The notes under the pieces were generated by a model. That model was not told where the DNA came from and did not search any database. It saw only the letters and a list, made by a program, of their open reading frames with translations. The position numbers were made by a program, and so were the translations under genes. From Gracilaria gracilis (taxonomy: Eukaryota; Rhodophyta; Florideophyceae; Gracilariales; Gracilariaceae), in NCBI GenBank assembly GCA_030374805.1, contig JARGSG010000025.1, positions 372,001 to 436,000 of the forward strand: a stretch of DNA of 64,000 nt, written 5' to 3'. This document shows positions 49,960-58,920 of this stretch, piece by piece (within the stretch, counting starts at the first letter, position 1; each line of letters opens with the position of its first letter).

Positions 49960-52900
49960 GGCTCCTGGAAGAAGGAGATCTTGTATAAATCAAGGAATTG
50001 TGGACGCGCTTCAAGCTGAACTTGAGAACAATGCAGCAGGTGAGTGGCTCAGGGTGGCACTTCGAAAAGCTATCAAGAACGTTAAGAAATGCAAAGAAAT
50101 CATTCTAACAAAACAAGATGCTACAGAAATCGACGGTGTGGGGGATTACATCGGGTCTATTATCGAAACATATCTCAACGAAAACCCTCCTTTTCCAGAT
50201 GGCGTTCCTGAACACGTCCTTGAAGCAAGGAGGGAAGCGCAATCTGCGACACACAACTCTCGCGGTAGGGGACGCGGTCGGGGGCGCGGTAGAGGGCGCG
50301 GACGTGGACGTGGACGAGGACGTGGCGGAGAGTCGACCGGTGGACATGGGGAGGCGGACTCCCTCACCGTGAATGCAGAGGAACTCAATGCTCTTGGTTC
50401 TGTTCAACAGTCACCGACAGGGTCAACACCAGGGCAAAAACGAGCCCGAATCTCTGAGGGGACCCGACGGAAAAAGAAGAAGAAGGATTATGTACCTGGT
50501 GTAGGAACTGGGGCAGCCTCGTTACTCATAGCCATGCTCCAGGCTTCGGAGGATGAGGATCTTCATGAGTTGGGAAAAGAGAATATAAGCAAGCGTGCAG
50601 AACGATACTACGATGACGTAGTGCACCGAACTGCTCGTTCGTCAGATAGATCGACGTGGTGGGACGGCTGGAGTAGCATGAATCCTCAACTAATATACAA
50701 CGGTCTTGTGCGAAAGCGCGGGAAACCACTTGTTTATGAACTTACAGACAAGGGGCGGGAAACTGCCAGGCTTTGTTTAAATCATTATGAAGAGCTTCAG
50801 AGAAGCCGGCGGTCGGGGTATGACGACGATGATGCACCGGAAACCAATCCCAAGCAACTACCTACACGACAATCGTCTAGACTGGTGGGGGATGACGAGG
50901 ATGATATATGCATCGTTCCAGTTTCCTCGCCATCTATGCCTTTAAATCAGTCTAGAAATCAAGCTAGAACTGACTTTGGGTCTCACCAAGTGGAACGCCA
51001 AGAACAAAAGAGAAACGTGATGGAGCAAATTGAAGCAAGCCAAAATATCCCTGTCGCATGCAGAATGACTGAGCAGCAAAACGATGACTTTCTACTAGCG
51101 CAAAGGTTACAGGAAAAATTCGATAGAGAGTTGGGTGGTTCTCAACCAACGCGAAACATCCCATCATCCACAGCGCCAAGAGTCCCCAGCGTTCGGACGG
51201 AAAAGCCTTCTGAAAGCGCATCGTTAGGAGAAGATGATAGTCAGCAAGAAATTGGTCAATCGGAAGTGCATCCTGCCAACTTGTCCCCACTCGCTTCCAA
51301 TAGGAACGGTAATAAGCGTCGTAGAAAATTATCCGATGCCCAGCTTCAAAGAGTATGTGGAGTCATTGAAAATCTAGAAAGAGAAGGGAACTCAAGACAG
51401 GATATGATAATGATCGTAAGTGAAATGTTCGAACAGGGAAAACTTCCGAAAACTGATGATGCCCTGACTAAGTCTCTCAGAGACACTTTCCGCGCTGTGC
51501 AGGAAGCGGAGGACGAAGAAAACGAGAGCCCAGCTCCACTAAATCTTGTCCTCACTAGCCTTGGGTGCACTGAGGCTAATCCCGGAGACAACTGTGATTC
51601 GTCACGTGAAGGTAATTCAGACCGGACGAGGAAAGAACCGAATGTACAAAGCAGTCTGTGCCATTTAGAACCTGTACATATTCACAATGAGGGCATCATT
51701 GATCTAATTGACACAGATGAAGAAGACTTCAACAGAACTCTCGAAGAAGTACAAGAACCGCCACGCTATGAATCACATGCGGTAAGGAACACTGTAACGG
51801 TTTCTGATTCGGTTGTTATCGAGGAAGAAACTGGAGTAATTGACCTGGTCAATGAAACCAGTCCGGCTTATCCCACGAGTTGTGCTTCACCTGTGCGAAA
51901 TCACGAGCCTCGCAGTCGGAGCCCACCAATTGTGGTTGACGGAAACTGCCCACGAAGCAACACCAAAGAAGAAATCTTCGTTCAACGATCACAGGTGGAG
52001 CCAAACACTGGGGCGTACGACCGAGGTTCAGGTTCAACATCGGGAAACGATCGCGCTATCTCCAATAATGATGAACCAATATACGTTGGAAGTGGTGATG
52101 AAGGAGACGGCTCACGGACAGGGACAATTTACGACCGGGGCTCAAGAGGAAGAAGAAGTGGTGAACAACCTACACCGTCAGTTGCAGTAGAGTTATGGGG
52201 TCAGGGTGGAAACGAAGGTACAGATGATCGTCAGTCGCACTTGATGACTTCGGCAACGGTCGATAGGGTAGAAAACCTCCATTCTCTAGGGAAAGATGGA
52301 GCACATCTATCTGACAGTAACCGACAGACTTCTTCCCCACAGCAGGTCATTGATGTAGACTCAATATCAGTTGGACAAAGCGATGGTCCCATAGCTACAC
52401 TTGGATCGAGCTCGAACGACGTACTCCGTGGGGAAGAATGTAAGATTGTCCTAGTAATAGATTCAAGGGAAAAACTTAATCAGAAGAAAGGTCAGAATAA
52501 CGAAGCCTTTGCTGCTTTGTTGAGGAAAAAGAATGTGAAATGTGAAATTCGAACTTTGCCATGCGGTGACGCTTTATTTCTCGCTGGGTTCAATGACGGC
52601 TCTGAATACGTACTGGAATATGTGATAGAAAGGAAAACAGTCAGCGACTATGAAGCTTCGATGGATGACGGGCGTATTGCGAGACAATCCTTTCTTCTAC
52701 AGAATTCGAAGGTTTTAAATCCACTTCTCCTTATTGAAGGAGACATGAAGAGCAATTCTCGAGTTTATGGTCAACCTCGTATGCACAGCAAGCTGGCTGA
52801 ACTCGAGGTGTGTGCAAACATGTACGTGAAAAGAACAAAGGATGTGAACGACACTACAAACTTTTATGGTTCCGTTTTGAAAAGACTGCAGAGGAAGTAC

Positions 52901-53233
52901 AGCAGACTTAAGAAGTCTGAAATTGTTCAAGGGAGACAGAATTTCCGCGAGTGGAGTGAACATGTTGATTGGATTAAACGAAAAACTACTCTGGAAGAGC
53001 TATTCATGTTGCAACTAATGAGCCTGCAAGGCATTGGAATTGGAAAAGCTCAGAGTATTGTCAATCTTGGATACAGGACGCCTCAATCCCTCTATCAAGC
53101 TTATGAAGAGAAGGCCGATATGCAAGAGAAGGAGGCATTGCTGAATCGCCGGGGATCTGGCGTTGGACCGAAGATTAGCAGAGCTGTGGCCCATTTGTTT
53201 TGTTCGGAGGACTACAATGCTGAAAAGAGCTAA
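49958..53233 (+). CDS. MUS81: Structure-specific endonuclease MUS81, extended form
   Basis: This 1091-aa catalytic subunit of MUS81-EME1 cuts branched DNA at stalled forks and recombination intermediates. An N-terminal helix-hairpin-helix (about 1-75) is followed by an Arg-Gly dipeptide tract (102-124), a winged helix (about 172-275, LVYELTDKGRETARLCL) and a very long linker (280-825). The ERCC4 nuclease follows: VLVIDSREK from about 830, with GDALFL and the active-site VIERKTVSDYEASMDDGRI near 888. The C-terminal HhH is LMSLQGIGIGKAQSIVNLGY (about 1018). The linker has several SUMO-interaction-like motifs (IIDLIDTDEED about 580, GVIDLVNE about 626, QVIDVDSI about 796) and a MIU-like DFLLAQRLQEKFDREL (about 377). 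Human MUS81 has 551 residues. Confidence 0.93.
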   Translation: MAPGRRRSCINQGIVDALQAELENNAAGEWLRVALRKAIKNVKKCKEIILTKQDATEIDGVGDYIGSIIETYLNENPPFPDGVPEHVLEARREAQSATHNSRGRGRGRGRGRGRGRGRGRGRGGESTGGHGEADSLTVNAEELNALGSVQQSPTGSTPGQKRARISEGTRRKKKKKDYVPGVGTGAASLLIAMLQASEDEDLHELGKENISKRAERYYDDVVHRTARSSDRSTWWDGWSSMNPQLIYNGLVRKRGKPLVYELTDKGRETARLCLNHYEELQRSRRSGYDDDDAPETNPKQLPTRQSSRLVGDDEDDICIVPVSSPSMPLNQSRNQARTDFGSHQVERQEQKRNVMEQIEASQNIPVACRMTEQQNDDFLLAQRLQEKFDRELGGSQPTRNIPSSTAPRVPSVRTEKPSESASLGEDDSQQEIGQSEVHPANLSPLASNRNGNKRRRKLSDAQLQRVCGVIENLEREGNSRQDMIMIVSEMFEQGKLPKTDDALTKSLRDTFRAVQEAEDEENESPAPLNLVLTSLGCTEANPGDNCDSSREGNSDRTRKEPNVQSSLCHLEPVHIHNEGIIDLIDTDEEDFNRTLEEVQEPPRYESHAVRNTVTVSDSVVIEEETGVIDLVNETSPAYPTSCASPVRNHEPRSRSPPIVVDGNCPRSNTKEEIFVQRSQVEPNTGAYDRGSGSTSGNDRAISNNDEPIYVGSGDEGDGSRTGTIYDRGSRGRRSGEQPTPSVAVELWGQGGNEGTDDRQSHLMTSATVDRVENLHSLGKDGAHLSDSNRQTSSPQQVIDVDSISVGQSDGPIATLGSSSNDVLRGEECKIVLVIDSREKLNQKKGQNNEAFAALLRKKNVKCEIRTLPCGDALFLAGFNDGSEYVLEYVIERKTVSDYEASMDDGRIARQSFLLQNSKVLNPLLLIEGDMKSNSRVYGQPRMHSKLAELEVCANMYVKRTKDVNDTTNFYGSVLKRLQRKYSRLKKSEIVQGRQNFREWSEHVDWIKRKTTLEELFMLQLMSLQGIGIGKAQSIVNLGYRTPQSLYQAYEEKADMQEKEALLNRRGSGVGPKISRAVAHLFCSEDYNAEKS

Positions 53234-53922
53234 CGCCCCGGTCTTTCAAACTGTCCAAAGCCTTTGTAGAAGAACAAAAAAAGCAATCCGTAACTCACCT
53301 GTTTACGTGGACTTTATATAAAATGTACGAGTTGTACAACACGATACTTCAAATGGCAGACTTTCAACTCAAGGGTTGAATGAAGAAACATTGCTCAACT
53401 GTGTCATATTCTAGAGGATGAAGTGGTTGCTGTTCCTTCCGTCAGAGAAGTTTCCAAACCTTCTGCGTGCTTGACGGTGAAGCACTGCTATCAACAAGGC
53501 GGGAAGTGCCTAGCTTGCTTCAAAGTTTGAAGTTCAAGCAAGTTTGGGCCTCCGACGTCGTGAGTGACACGCTCACTCTATTCGTTCTGCTTGTATGTTC
53601 GGTACGCGAAGCAAGAAAAATGCAACTCAAATAAAATGTACAGATGATGTTGGTTTTACATTTATGATGAAATTGTTTTCGGCCAATACAGGCTTGTGTG
53701 GGATGGACAAGATGAGAAGTTTGCAGACCTATGACAATGAGCTCTCTTTGTCTGGCTGCGTTCATGAAGTTCCGAAAAAAAAAGACAAGAGCTGCTGCGC
53801 TCGAATAACAGCGACGAATGAAGCAGTACGGAGTTTGTAATGTTACCTAGGACCCATGTCATCTCCGGTACACGACCAAATGACACAAAGCTTCCTCTAT
53901 GTCGTATGTGAGATTATTAATC
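53234..53922. other. Convergent spacer with small ORF
   Basis: A plus-strand ATG frame at 53595-53840 (81 aa, Cys- and Lys-rich) is unassigned. Palindromes: GTTGTACAAC near 53330, TTCAAC-(6 nt)-GTTGAA near 53362-53379, TTCAAA-G-TTTGAA (53519-53531) nested in CTTGCTT/AAGCAAG (53514-53542). Confidence 0.4.
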
Positions 53923-54990
53923 CTATTGTTCTTTCTTTGTGAAGGCATCAGCTGTTGGAGAAGCCTTCTCTGACATTTCGCGTTCCACCTCGAAACGATT
54001 AGCCAAACTCCATTTTCTTTCAAAGATGAAGTCCTTGAGTAGTTCTGAGTAGCTGGTATACGCAAACAAAGTATCATAGTACTCTGGCGCGGTAGCCTTA
54101 AGCACAGCAAGCTTATTCCAAGGAACAGACGGGAAGTCGTGATGTTCGACATGATAGCCAATCGCAAACGCAAAGCGATTAGCAATTCCATAATAGGAAT
54201 AAGTAGCCTGAAAAGGTTGTGTAGGATAATGTTCTTGAATCCAGCGAGCGCCCAACGGATGCAAACCAATACTAGAAATGGACGCAAACGCTAGGAACAG
54301 CAGAGGAGCCCATCCATAGTACGATACAATGACGGCATGGACGGCAACATTCAAAAGCCAATTGAAGGCCATCCATGCAAGCTCAGTTCCCTTCGGAATT
54401 CGATATGTGTAAAAGGCGGTGCGTAAGGCCTGAACAATAAAGAAAAACGCAAGCCAGATGGACTTTCTAAACGGCGAGTTTCCGATAAATTTGGCTTCCC
54501 ATTCAAACGGAACGTCAGGATCTTTGTGTGCGCGATTGAGCTCAATGTGATGAAGAATATGGTAATAACGAAACATCATGGCGGATGGAAATACATGGGG
54601 AATGTTACATATTAATAGCACAACTCGATTCTTCGCAACGCTCTTGAAGACAAGGTTGTGAGTGGCATCATGAATCAAAACCCACAATGCATGGTCCACC
54701 ACGGCACCAACTGAATAACTCAGTAGAACACCAACCCATACGGGGAAGTTGACGCTGACCAGCACAGCAAGAGCAATCTGAAACAAAACGAGCACGACAG
54801 AATACACGGCAGTTCCACGGTAAGTACCGAAAAGATTCTTGACTTCGGGGTGCTTGCTCAAAATCTCAGCGCGGCGATCAGCATGCGGATGTCTCGCGCC
54901 GCTCTTGCGATGAACAATGGCCTCGGCATCTTCGGTTGAAAGAAGATTACTTCGAACAAGAACCTCTTCGGAAGATCCTCCCTTCCCCAT
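53923..54990 (-). CDS. DES1: Sphingolipid delta(4)-desaturase (DES1)
   Basis: This 355-aa ER membrane di-iron enzyme introduces the 4,5-trans double bond into dihydroceramide. The N-terminus carries the family lipid-desaturase block (RHPHADRRAEILSKHPEVKNLFG). Three His boxes follow: HDATHN (about 108), HILHHIELN (about 145) and GYHVEHHDFP (about 275), with four or more membrane helices between. SIGLHPLGARWIQEHYP and ATYSYYGIANRFAFAIGYHVEHHDFPSVPWNKL are nearly diagnostic for DES1. Length is slightly above the animal family (323), owing to a charged C-terminal tail. The start is the ATG at 54990. It is divergent from the oxidoreductase at 55459. Confidence 0.96.
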   Translation of the reverse strand: MGKGGSSEEVLVRSNLLSTEDAEAIVHRKSGARHPHADRRAEILSKHPEVKNLFGTYRGTAVYSVVLVLFQIALAVLVSVNFPVWVGVLLSYSVGAVVDHALWVLIHDATHNLVFKSVAKNRVVLLICNIPHVFPSAMMFRYYHILHHIELNRAHKDPDVPFEWEAKFIGNSPFRKSIWLAFFFIVQALRTAFYTYRIPKGTELAWMAFNWLLNVAVHAVIVSYYGWAPLLFLAFASISSIGLHPLGARWIQEHYPTQPFQATYSYYGIANRFAFAIGYHVEHHDFPSVPWNKLAVLKATAPEYYDTLFAYTSYSELLKDFIFERKWSLANRFEVEREMSEKASPTADAFTKKEQ

Positions 54991-55458
54991 ATCAATCTAA
55001 GCCCACAGCAACAAAGAACCCTCAACGCTCGACGTGAAGGCGGCACGCAACCGAAGCAGCAAGATGAATAGATAATTCTACGAAGCGCCCGCGCGCCTTG
55101 GCCACCACGCGCGGAGGCACGCCAATAAGATATCCACGCACACGCGCGGAGCAACGAGGCGCTGTCAAGCGAGGAAGGCGGGCGCCATAGAGCGACCCAA
55201 TCACGTGGCGCCAAATCGAACTACGAATCGTAACGGTTTCATTCCCACAGCTGCCCCGTGGAGCGATCCTCCTGCGCACGTGGCCACGTGTGACACGGCG
55301 CAGGTCTGCATCGCAGATGCAAGTTGTTTGCACTGCTGGGCGGGTGCCGCGGCGCGCCATGCGCCGTGACTCACGGCCGTGCTCTTCGTTTGACGTTGCG
55401 AGAATGGCGTGGACGGTGGAATGGGGTTGGCACCTCACTGTGAGTTTGCTCGCGGAAG
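54991..55458. promoter_or_regulatory. GC-rich divergent promoter with G-boxes
   Basis: CACGTG occurs at 55202-55207 and twice within the palindrome CACGTGGCCACGTG (55277-55290). GGCGCGCC lies at about 55351-55358 and GCCGTG-ACT-CACGGC at 55363-55377. G-boxes are classic bHLH/bZIP targets; the factor here is unknown. Confidence 0.5.
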
Positions 55459-56835
55459 ATGACGGAACGCAAGGTGCTTTTACTTGTGGGAGGTGGGCAT
55501 TCTCATGTGCAGGTTGTTGCTCATCTTCTTCATAAACGTGATGTGCAATGCATGCTCATCTCAGAATCGTCTGTTGCCGTGTACAGTGGTATGTTACCGG
55601 CGGTGATTGCCGGGCTCACCCCGCATCACAAGTCGCTCGTTCAGCTTCAACCGCTGTGTGAGGCGCACGGCTTTCACTTCGTTCAAGGAAGGGTGACGCG
55701 AATCGATCCGCAGAACAAGCGAGTTTTCTTTCAAGCGCCGCGTTCTACCATACAGTGTTCGCTGCATTACGAAGTTTTGTCCATTGATATTGGAAGTACA
55801 ACGAAACAAATTGTTCAACATGCGCCTGTTTCCGAGCAAAATGCATTACCTGTCGTCGTCCACACACGCCCGATTTTGCAACTGGAGAACGCAGTTGCTA
55901 ACTTTGAGCGACTGGCAACGGAGGCTGGTCTAAAATGCGCGCTCGTCATTGTAATAGGCGCCGGTGCAGCAGGCATAGAAATTGCACTTGCTCTTGAAGC
56001 GCGTTTAAAACTTTCTATCGGCGATGTGATGCTCACGGTTGTGTCGAAACAGGACGCCATATCGTCGCAGTTTGGACGCACCACAGGTGCGGCAGTCGCA
56101 GCGGAGTGCAGAAAACGGGCGATAGATATGCAGTTGGGACGCAGTGTAATCTCGGCGGATGCTGGTGTGGTGCGTCTGGATGACGACACAAAACTGAGTT
56201 ACGATATGGCTGTATTGGCTACTGGTGCTGCTGCGCATGACGTTTCCACAAATTTTGGGTTGCAGACTTGTGAGGACGGATGGATCTTGGTTGACGGCAC
56301 CTTGAGATGCAAGGCGCAGGACGATGTGTTTGCGGCTGGCGATTGTGTGTCGTTTGACGGGCTGTATGGAGACAATTTTCCGCCCAAAGCAGGCGTGTAC
56401 GCGGTGAGACAGGGTCCGGTTTTGACACATAATCTGCAACAACGTCTCAACAACTCAAAGCAACTGCACGAATTCGTGCCGCAGGCGTCGTTCTTGTCGC
56501 TGTTGTCGACGGGAGATGGGAGGGGTATAGGCTCGAAGTACGGGTTGGCGTTTAAGGGAACGTGGGTTTATCGCATGAAGAATTTCATCGATGAGCGATG
56601 GCAGCAACGGTTTCGAGTTTCGCGCGGGAGGAAGGCGGAACTTGTTGAGAGTGGAGCGGAATACTTGTTTGATGGATTGGCGGCGGAAGGCGCCGCTTTG
56701 TTGCTGTGTTCAGAGGATATCAACGAACATGATAGTTTCGAGAGACAGCTCTCCGTGCTACGCAGAATGGATGCAGACGAGTCTTTTCGCGACCAAGTGT
56801 TGAGATGCATCAGTGAGGAACCGCAACAAGTTTGA
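55459..56835 (+). CDS. FAD-dependent NDH2-like oxidoreductase of the SelD-fusion type
   Basis: This 458-aa two-dinucleotide-binding flavoprotein has a first FAD site LLLVGGGHSHVQVV (about 8-20), VYSGMLPAVIAGL (41-53) and PLCEAHGFHFVQGRV (65-79). The second, NAD(P)H site is VIVIGAGAAGIEIAL (about 164-177), followed by ATGAA and VFAAGDCVSF (about 290). GGGHSH...YSGMLP...PLC is characteristic of the oxidoreductase domain that precedes selenide,water dikinase in cyanobacterial and algal SelD fusions. The C-terminal FIDERWQQRF also fits that subgroup. Here the SelD domain is absent and the protein ends with a helical tail. The electron acceptor and role are unknown; a quinone- or selenium-linked redox step is inference. 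No transit peptide is seen. Confidence 0.8.
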   Translation: MTERKVLLLVGGGHSHVQVVAHLLHKRDVQCMLISESSVAVYSGMLPAVIAGLTPHHKSLVQLQPLCEAHGFHFVQGRVTRIDPQNKRVFFQAPRSTIQCSLHYEVLSIDIGSTTKQIVQHAPVSEQNALPVVVHTRPILQLENAVANFERLATEAGLKCALVIVIGAGAAGIEIALALEARLKLSIGDVMLTVVSKQDAISSQFGRTTGAAVAAECRKRAIDMQLGRSVISADAGVVRLDDDTKLSYDMAVLATGAAAHDVSTNFGLQTCEDGWILVDGTLRCKAQDDVFAAGDCVSFDGLYGDNFPPKAGVYAVRQGPVLTHNLQQRLNNSKQLHEFVPQASFLSLLSTGDGRGIGSKYGLAFKGTWVYRMKNFIDERWQQRFRVSRGRKAELVESGAEYLFDGLAAEGAALLLCSEDINEHDSFERQLSVLRRMDADESFRDQVLRCISEEPQQV

Positions 56836-56888
56836 TGATGGAGAACGAGCGAACGAAGTGGGTGGTGTGGTACAGTAGATATCTAGTA

Positions 56889-57269
56889 GTGTCTATTGGA
56901 CAAGTGACCTCATATGAGGTCAAATGACCTCATATGAGGTCAGTTTTCAAGGCAAGTTTTTTCAGTAAATATTTTTGCTTTTCTGTGGAAGTGTTTTTCC
57001 TTTCATCCTCTACCCTCTCATCTTTGATGGCGGTAACGAAGGAAGTCGATTCTACGTAAACAGAGATCGTCGTCCTTCACTTCTCACCCATCCGTCTACT
57101 TAAAACTTCTATCGCAATGCGATGGATGTTGTTTGAAGACTTTTCAAATCTCAAAATTTGAAAAGTCTGTGCAAATATGGCTAAAAGCTTTTTCTTGATT
57201 ATTTTATGTCGGCCTCATATGAGGTCAATTTGGCCTCATATGAGGTCAGCACACTGGTCCGATAGACAC
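56889..57269. mobile_element. MITE-like element with TIRs and internal palindromes
   Basis: A 381-bp non-coding unit flanked by TA on both sides. The ends are inverted: GTGTCTATTGGAC on the left matches GTGTCTATCGGAC read inward from the right. Next to each end lie two copies of the 18-bp palindrome TGACCTCATATGAGGTCA (56905-56922 and 56925-56942) or its GGCCT variant (57211-57227 and 57231-57248), extending the inverted similarity to about 60 bp. The centre has a further hairpin, AGACTTTTCAAAT/ATTTGAAAAGTCT (57137-57149 and 57156-57168). The TA duplication and lack of an ORF suggest a non-autonomous Tc1/mariner-type element, but the superfamily is inferred. Confidence 0.72.
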
Positions 57270-57303
57270 TAGAGTACGCCAAAAGATACGAATGCACGTC
57301 GAC

Positions 57304-57308
57304 AAAAA
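57304..57308 (-). terminator. Pol III T-run terminator
   Basis: TTTTT on the minus strand, 16 nt after the discriminator base of the tRNA. Confidence 0.75.
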
Positions 57309-57324
57309 TAGGATTGCCCTCCTT

Positions 57325-57397
57325 TAGCATCGCTGGGTTTCGATCCCAGGACCGCTGGGTTATGGGCCCAGCACGCTAACCACTGCGCCACGATGCT
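57325..57397 (-). tRNA. Initiator tRNA-Met (CAT)
   Basis: A complete 73-nt cloverleaf: acceptor AGCATCG/CGATGCT with the A1-U72 pair typical of eukaryotic initiators, D stem GCGC/GCGT, anticodon stem CTGGG/CCCAG with loop CCCATAA (C33 instead of U33), T stem CTGGG/CCCAG with loop ATCGAAA (A54), discriminator A. Three G-C pairs at the base of the anticodon stem and A54 identify the initiator rather than the elongator. There is no intron and CCA is not encoded. It lies 55 bp from the edge of the MITE-like element. Confidence 0.96.
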
Positions 57398-57906
57398 CTT
57401 CCGGGAGGTGCTGGTACATTGGCTAAACAAAATCGAATTTATATGCAGTTTATTTAGGAACAAGTTCTGGCTTTCGATTTGTTGTTCACGTCGCTTCGAG
57501 GCCAACCTTTTTGTCGCGCCCGATCTTCTACCGCCGTTGTTGAACATTGGACCGTTCGTTGCAAACATGTGGCCTCTTCTTTGACAATCATCCATACGCA
57601 CATGTGCGAGACATACCAGCTTTGCAACATCCCACAGCTCAAAGCCGTATTTCAACCCAACGCTCGCACTCGAAAGCATATCCATTCGCATAGTAGCTTC
57701 TAGAAGCAATTGTCAATACATCAGTTTTCTCCTATTACGCAGCCATACACTCCTACTAAGATAGCTACACTCCGCTACTCCGCCAACTATAGCGGCGAAG
57801 CTCAATTTCTTTTGTTCACCAACACTTCTATCAACCCTTGGTGCCGGTCTGTTCCGATTTACGTCCAGGTCCTCCCGTCACTGCGATCACATCATTCTTC
57901 TTAGAA
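57398..57906. other. Spacer between tRNA-iMet and the PAP2-like gene
   Basis: This 509-bp stretch has open frames on both strands. The longest minus-strand one (57269-57709) reads through the tRNA and has a TTG start, so it is not called. No repeat is seen. Confidence 0.4.
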
Positions 57907-58764
57907 ATGTCCACCGCCACCACTTCCTATCCGTATTACAACAGGCGACTCATCTTAGCCATAACCGCCTTGACCCTCTTCCCGCTTACCCTGCTGGTAT
58001 CCCGCGCCTCTCCCACCCACATCAATGCCTGTTACATTCGCCGCGAATTGCAATCACCTCCACCGCCACTAATCCCACTTCGTGATGGCGCGCTTCACAA
58101 CTATTCCGTCTACATCATGTGGACCGCAATGTTCCTACTCGCCCTTCTACCACACGCCCGAGCCAAAGCCTTGTTCTCTCTCACATTCGCATCCGTATGG
58201 TTTCACATCACCTATATCTACCTTGCTGCGTTCAAGGCGCCGTTGGATGACTTCAACTGCGCCGGTCGTCATAAGGAGTTTCCAAATGGTATATCTGGTC
58301 ACTATTGCTACTTCATCTTCGTGGCTTTCACAGCCTCACGATACGCACGTCGTCGCTTGAAAGCGAATCCTAACGCATCCCCCGTGATCAAAGCACTGGC
58401 CGCGTTTTTCTTGATGCTTTTTGGAATAGGAGGAGTTGCTACTTTGTATCGCACCTTTTTTCATGGCTATCATTCAGCACGTCAAATTTCTTTCGGTGCA
58501 TCACTTGGTATTCTTTCTCATTGCGCTCTGGACGTCGTTCTCTTTGAGGACGGAAACGGCTTTGGCACGGATAAGCGTTTAACCATTTTGCTGGCGAATT
58601 CGTTGACAAGTCTTACCTTATACTATCGACTTTGGCCACATGCTTCGGCTGGCCCAGCTATTTCGCCCAATCACCTCATATTCCATCTTAGTTTATGGAC
58701 CATCCTCGTAATCTGTACATACTTTGTCTTGTCGGAAGAGCGCAAAGTTCAAAAGGAAGAATGA
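57907..58764 (+). CDS. Divergent PAP2/dolichyldiphosphatase-like membrane protein
   Basis: This 285-aa polytopic protein has about six hydrophobic segments. Two catalytic-like motifs are visible: EFPNGISGHYCYF (about 133-145, equivalent to PSGH) and LYRTFFHGYHSARQISFGASLG (about 184-205), which resembles the SRxYLxYHTxxQVxxG motif of dolichyldiphosphatases. The first PAP2 motif (KxxxxxxRP) is not evident; a CAGRHK segment may stand in for it. Function is probably lipid or polyprenyl phosphate hydrolysis at the ER, with low certainty. The frame opens upstream at GTG 57838; the first ATG is 57907 (MSTATTSYPYY). Confidence 0.6.
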   Translation: MSTATTSYPYYNRRLILAITALTLFPLTLLVSRASPTHINACYIRRELQSPPPPLIPLRDGALHNYSVYIMWTAMFLLALLPHARAKALFSLTFASVWFHITYIYLAAFKAPLDDFNCAGRHKEFPNGISGHYCYFIFVAFTASRYARRRLKANPNASPVIKALAAFFLMLFGIGGVATLYRTFFHGYHSARQISFGASLGILSHCALDVVLFEDGNGFGTDKRLTILLANSLTSLTLYYRLWPHASAGPAISPNHLIFHLSLWTILVICTYFVLSEERKVQKEE

Positions 58765-58920
58765 AGTCAATTCTCCTAATACTGCGAAAACTTCCCCTGT
58801 GATATCCACTACTCTATATCCTAACCACCATCAACTGACTTAAAAGAATTCCGCATTGGTTGTACTCTTAACCAAGTTTTGGAACAATTGGGTTATCATG
58901 TTTGCTCGTAAAAATCTGTG

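Noticed and set aside
56905-56942. Nuclear-receptor response elements (AGGTCA/TGACCT half-sites)
   Set aside because: The half-sites are part of longer palindromes repeated at both ends of a mobile element, and nuclear receptors are an animal family not expected in this host.
57269-57709. 146-codon minus-strand frame near the tRNA
   Set aside because: It begins with TTG and runs straight through the complete initiator tRNA gene, so at least the distal part is a shadow.
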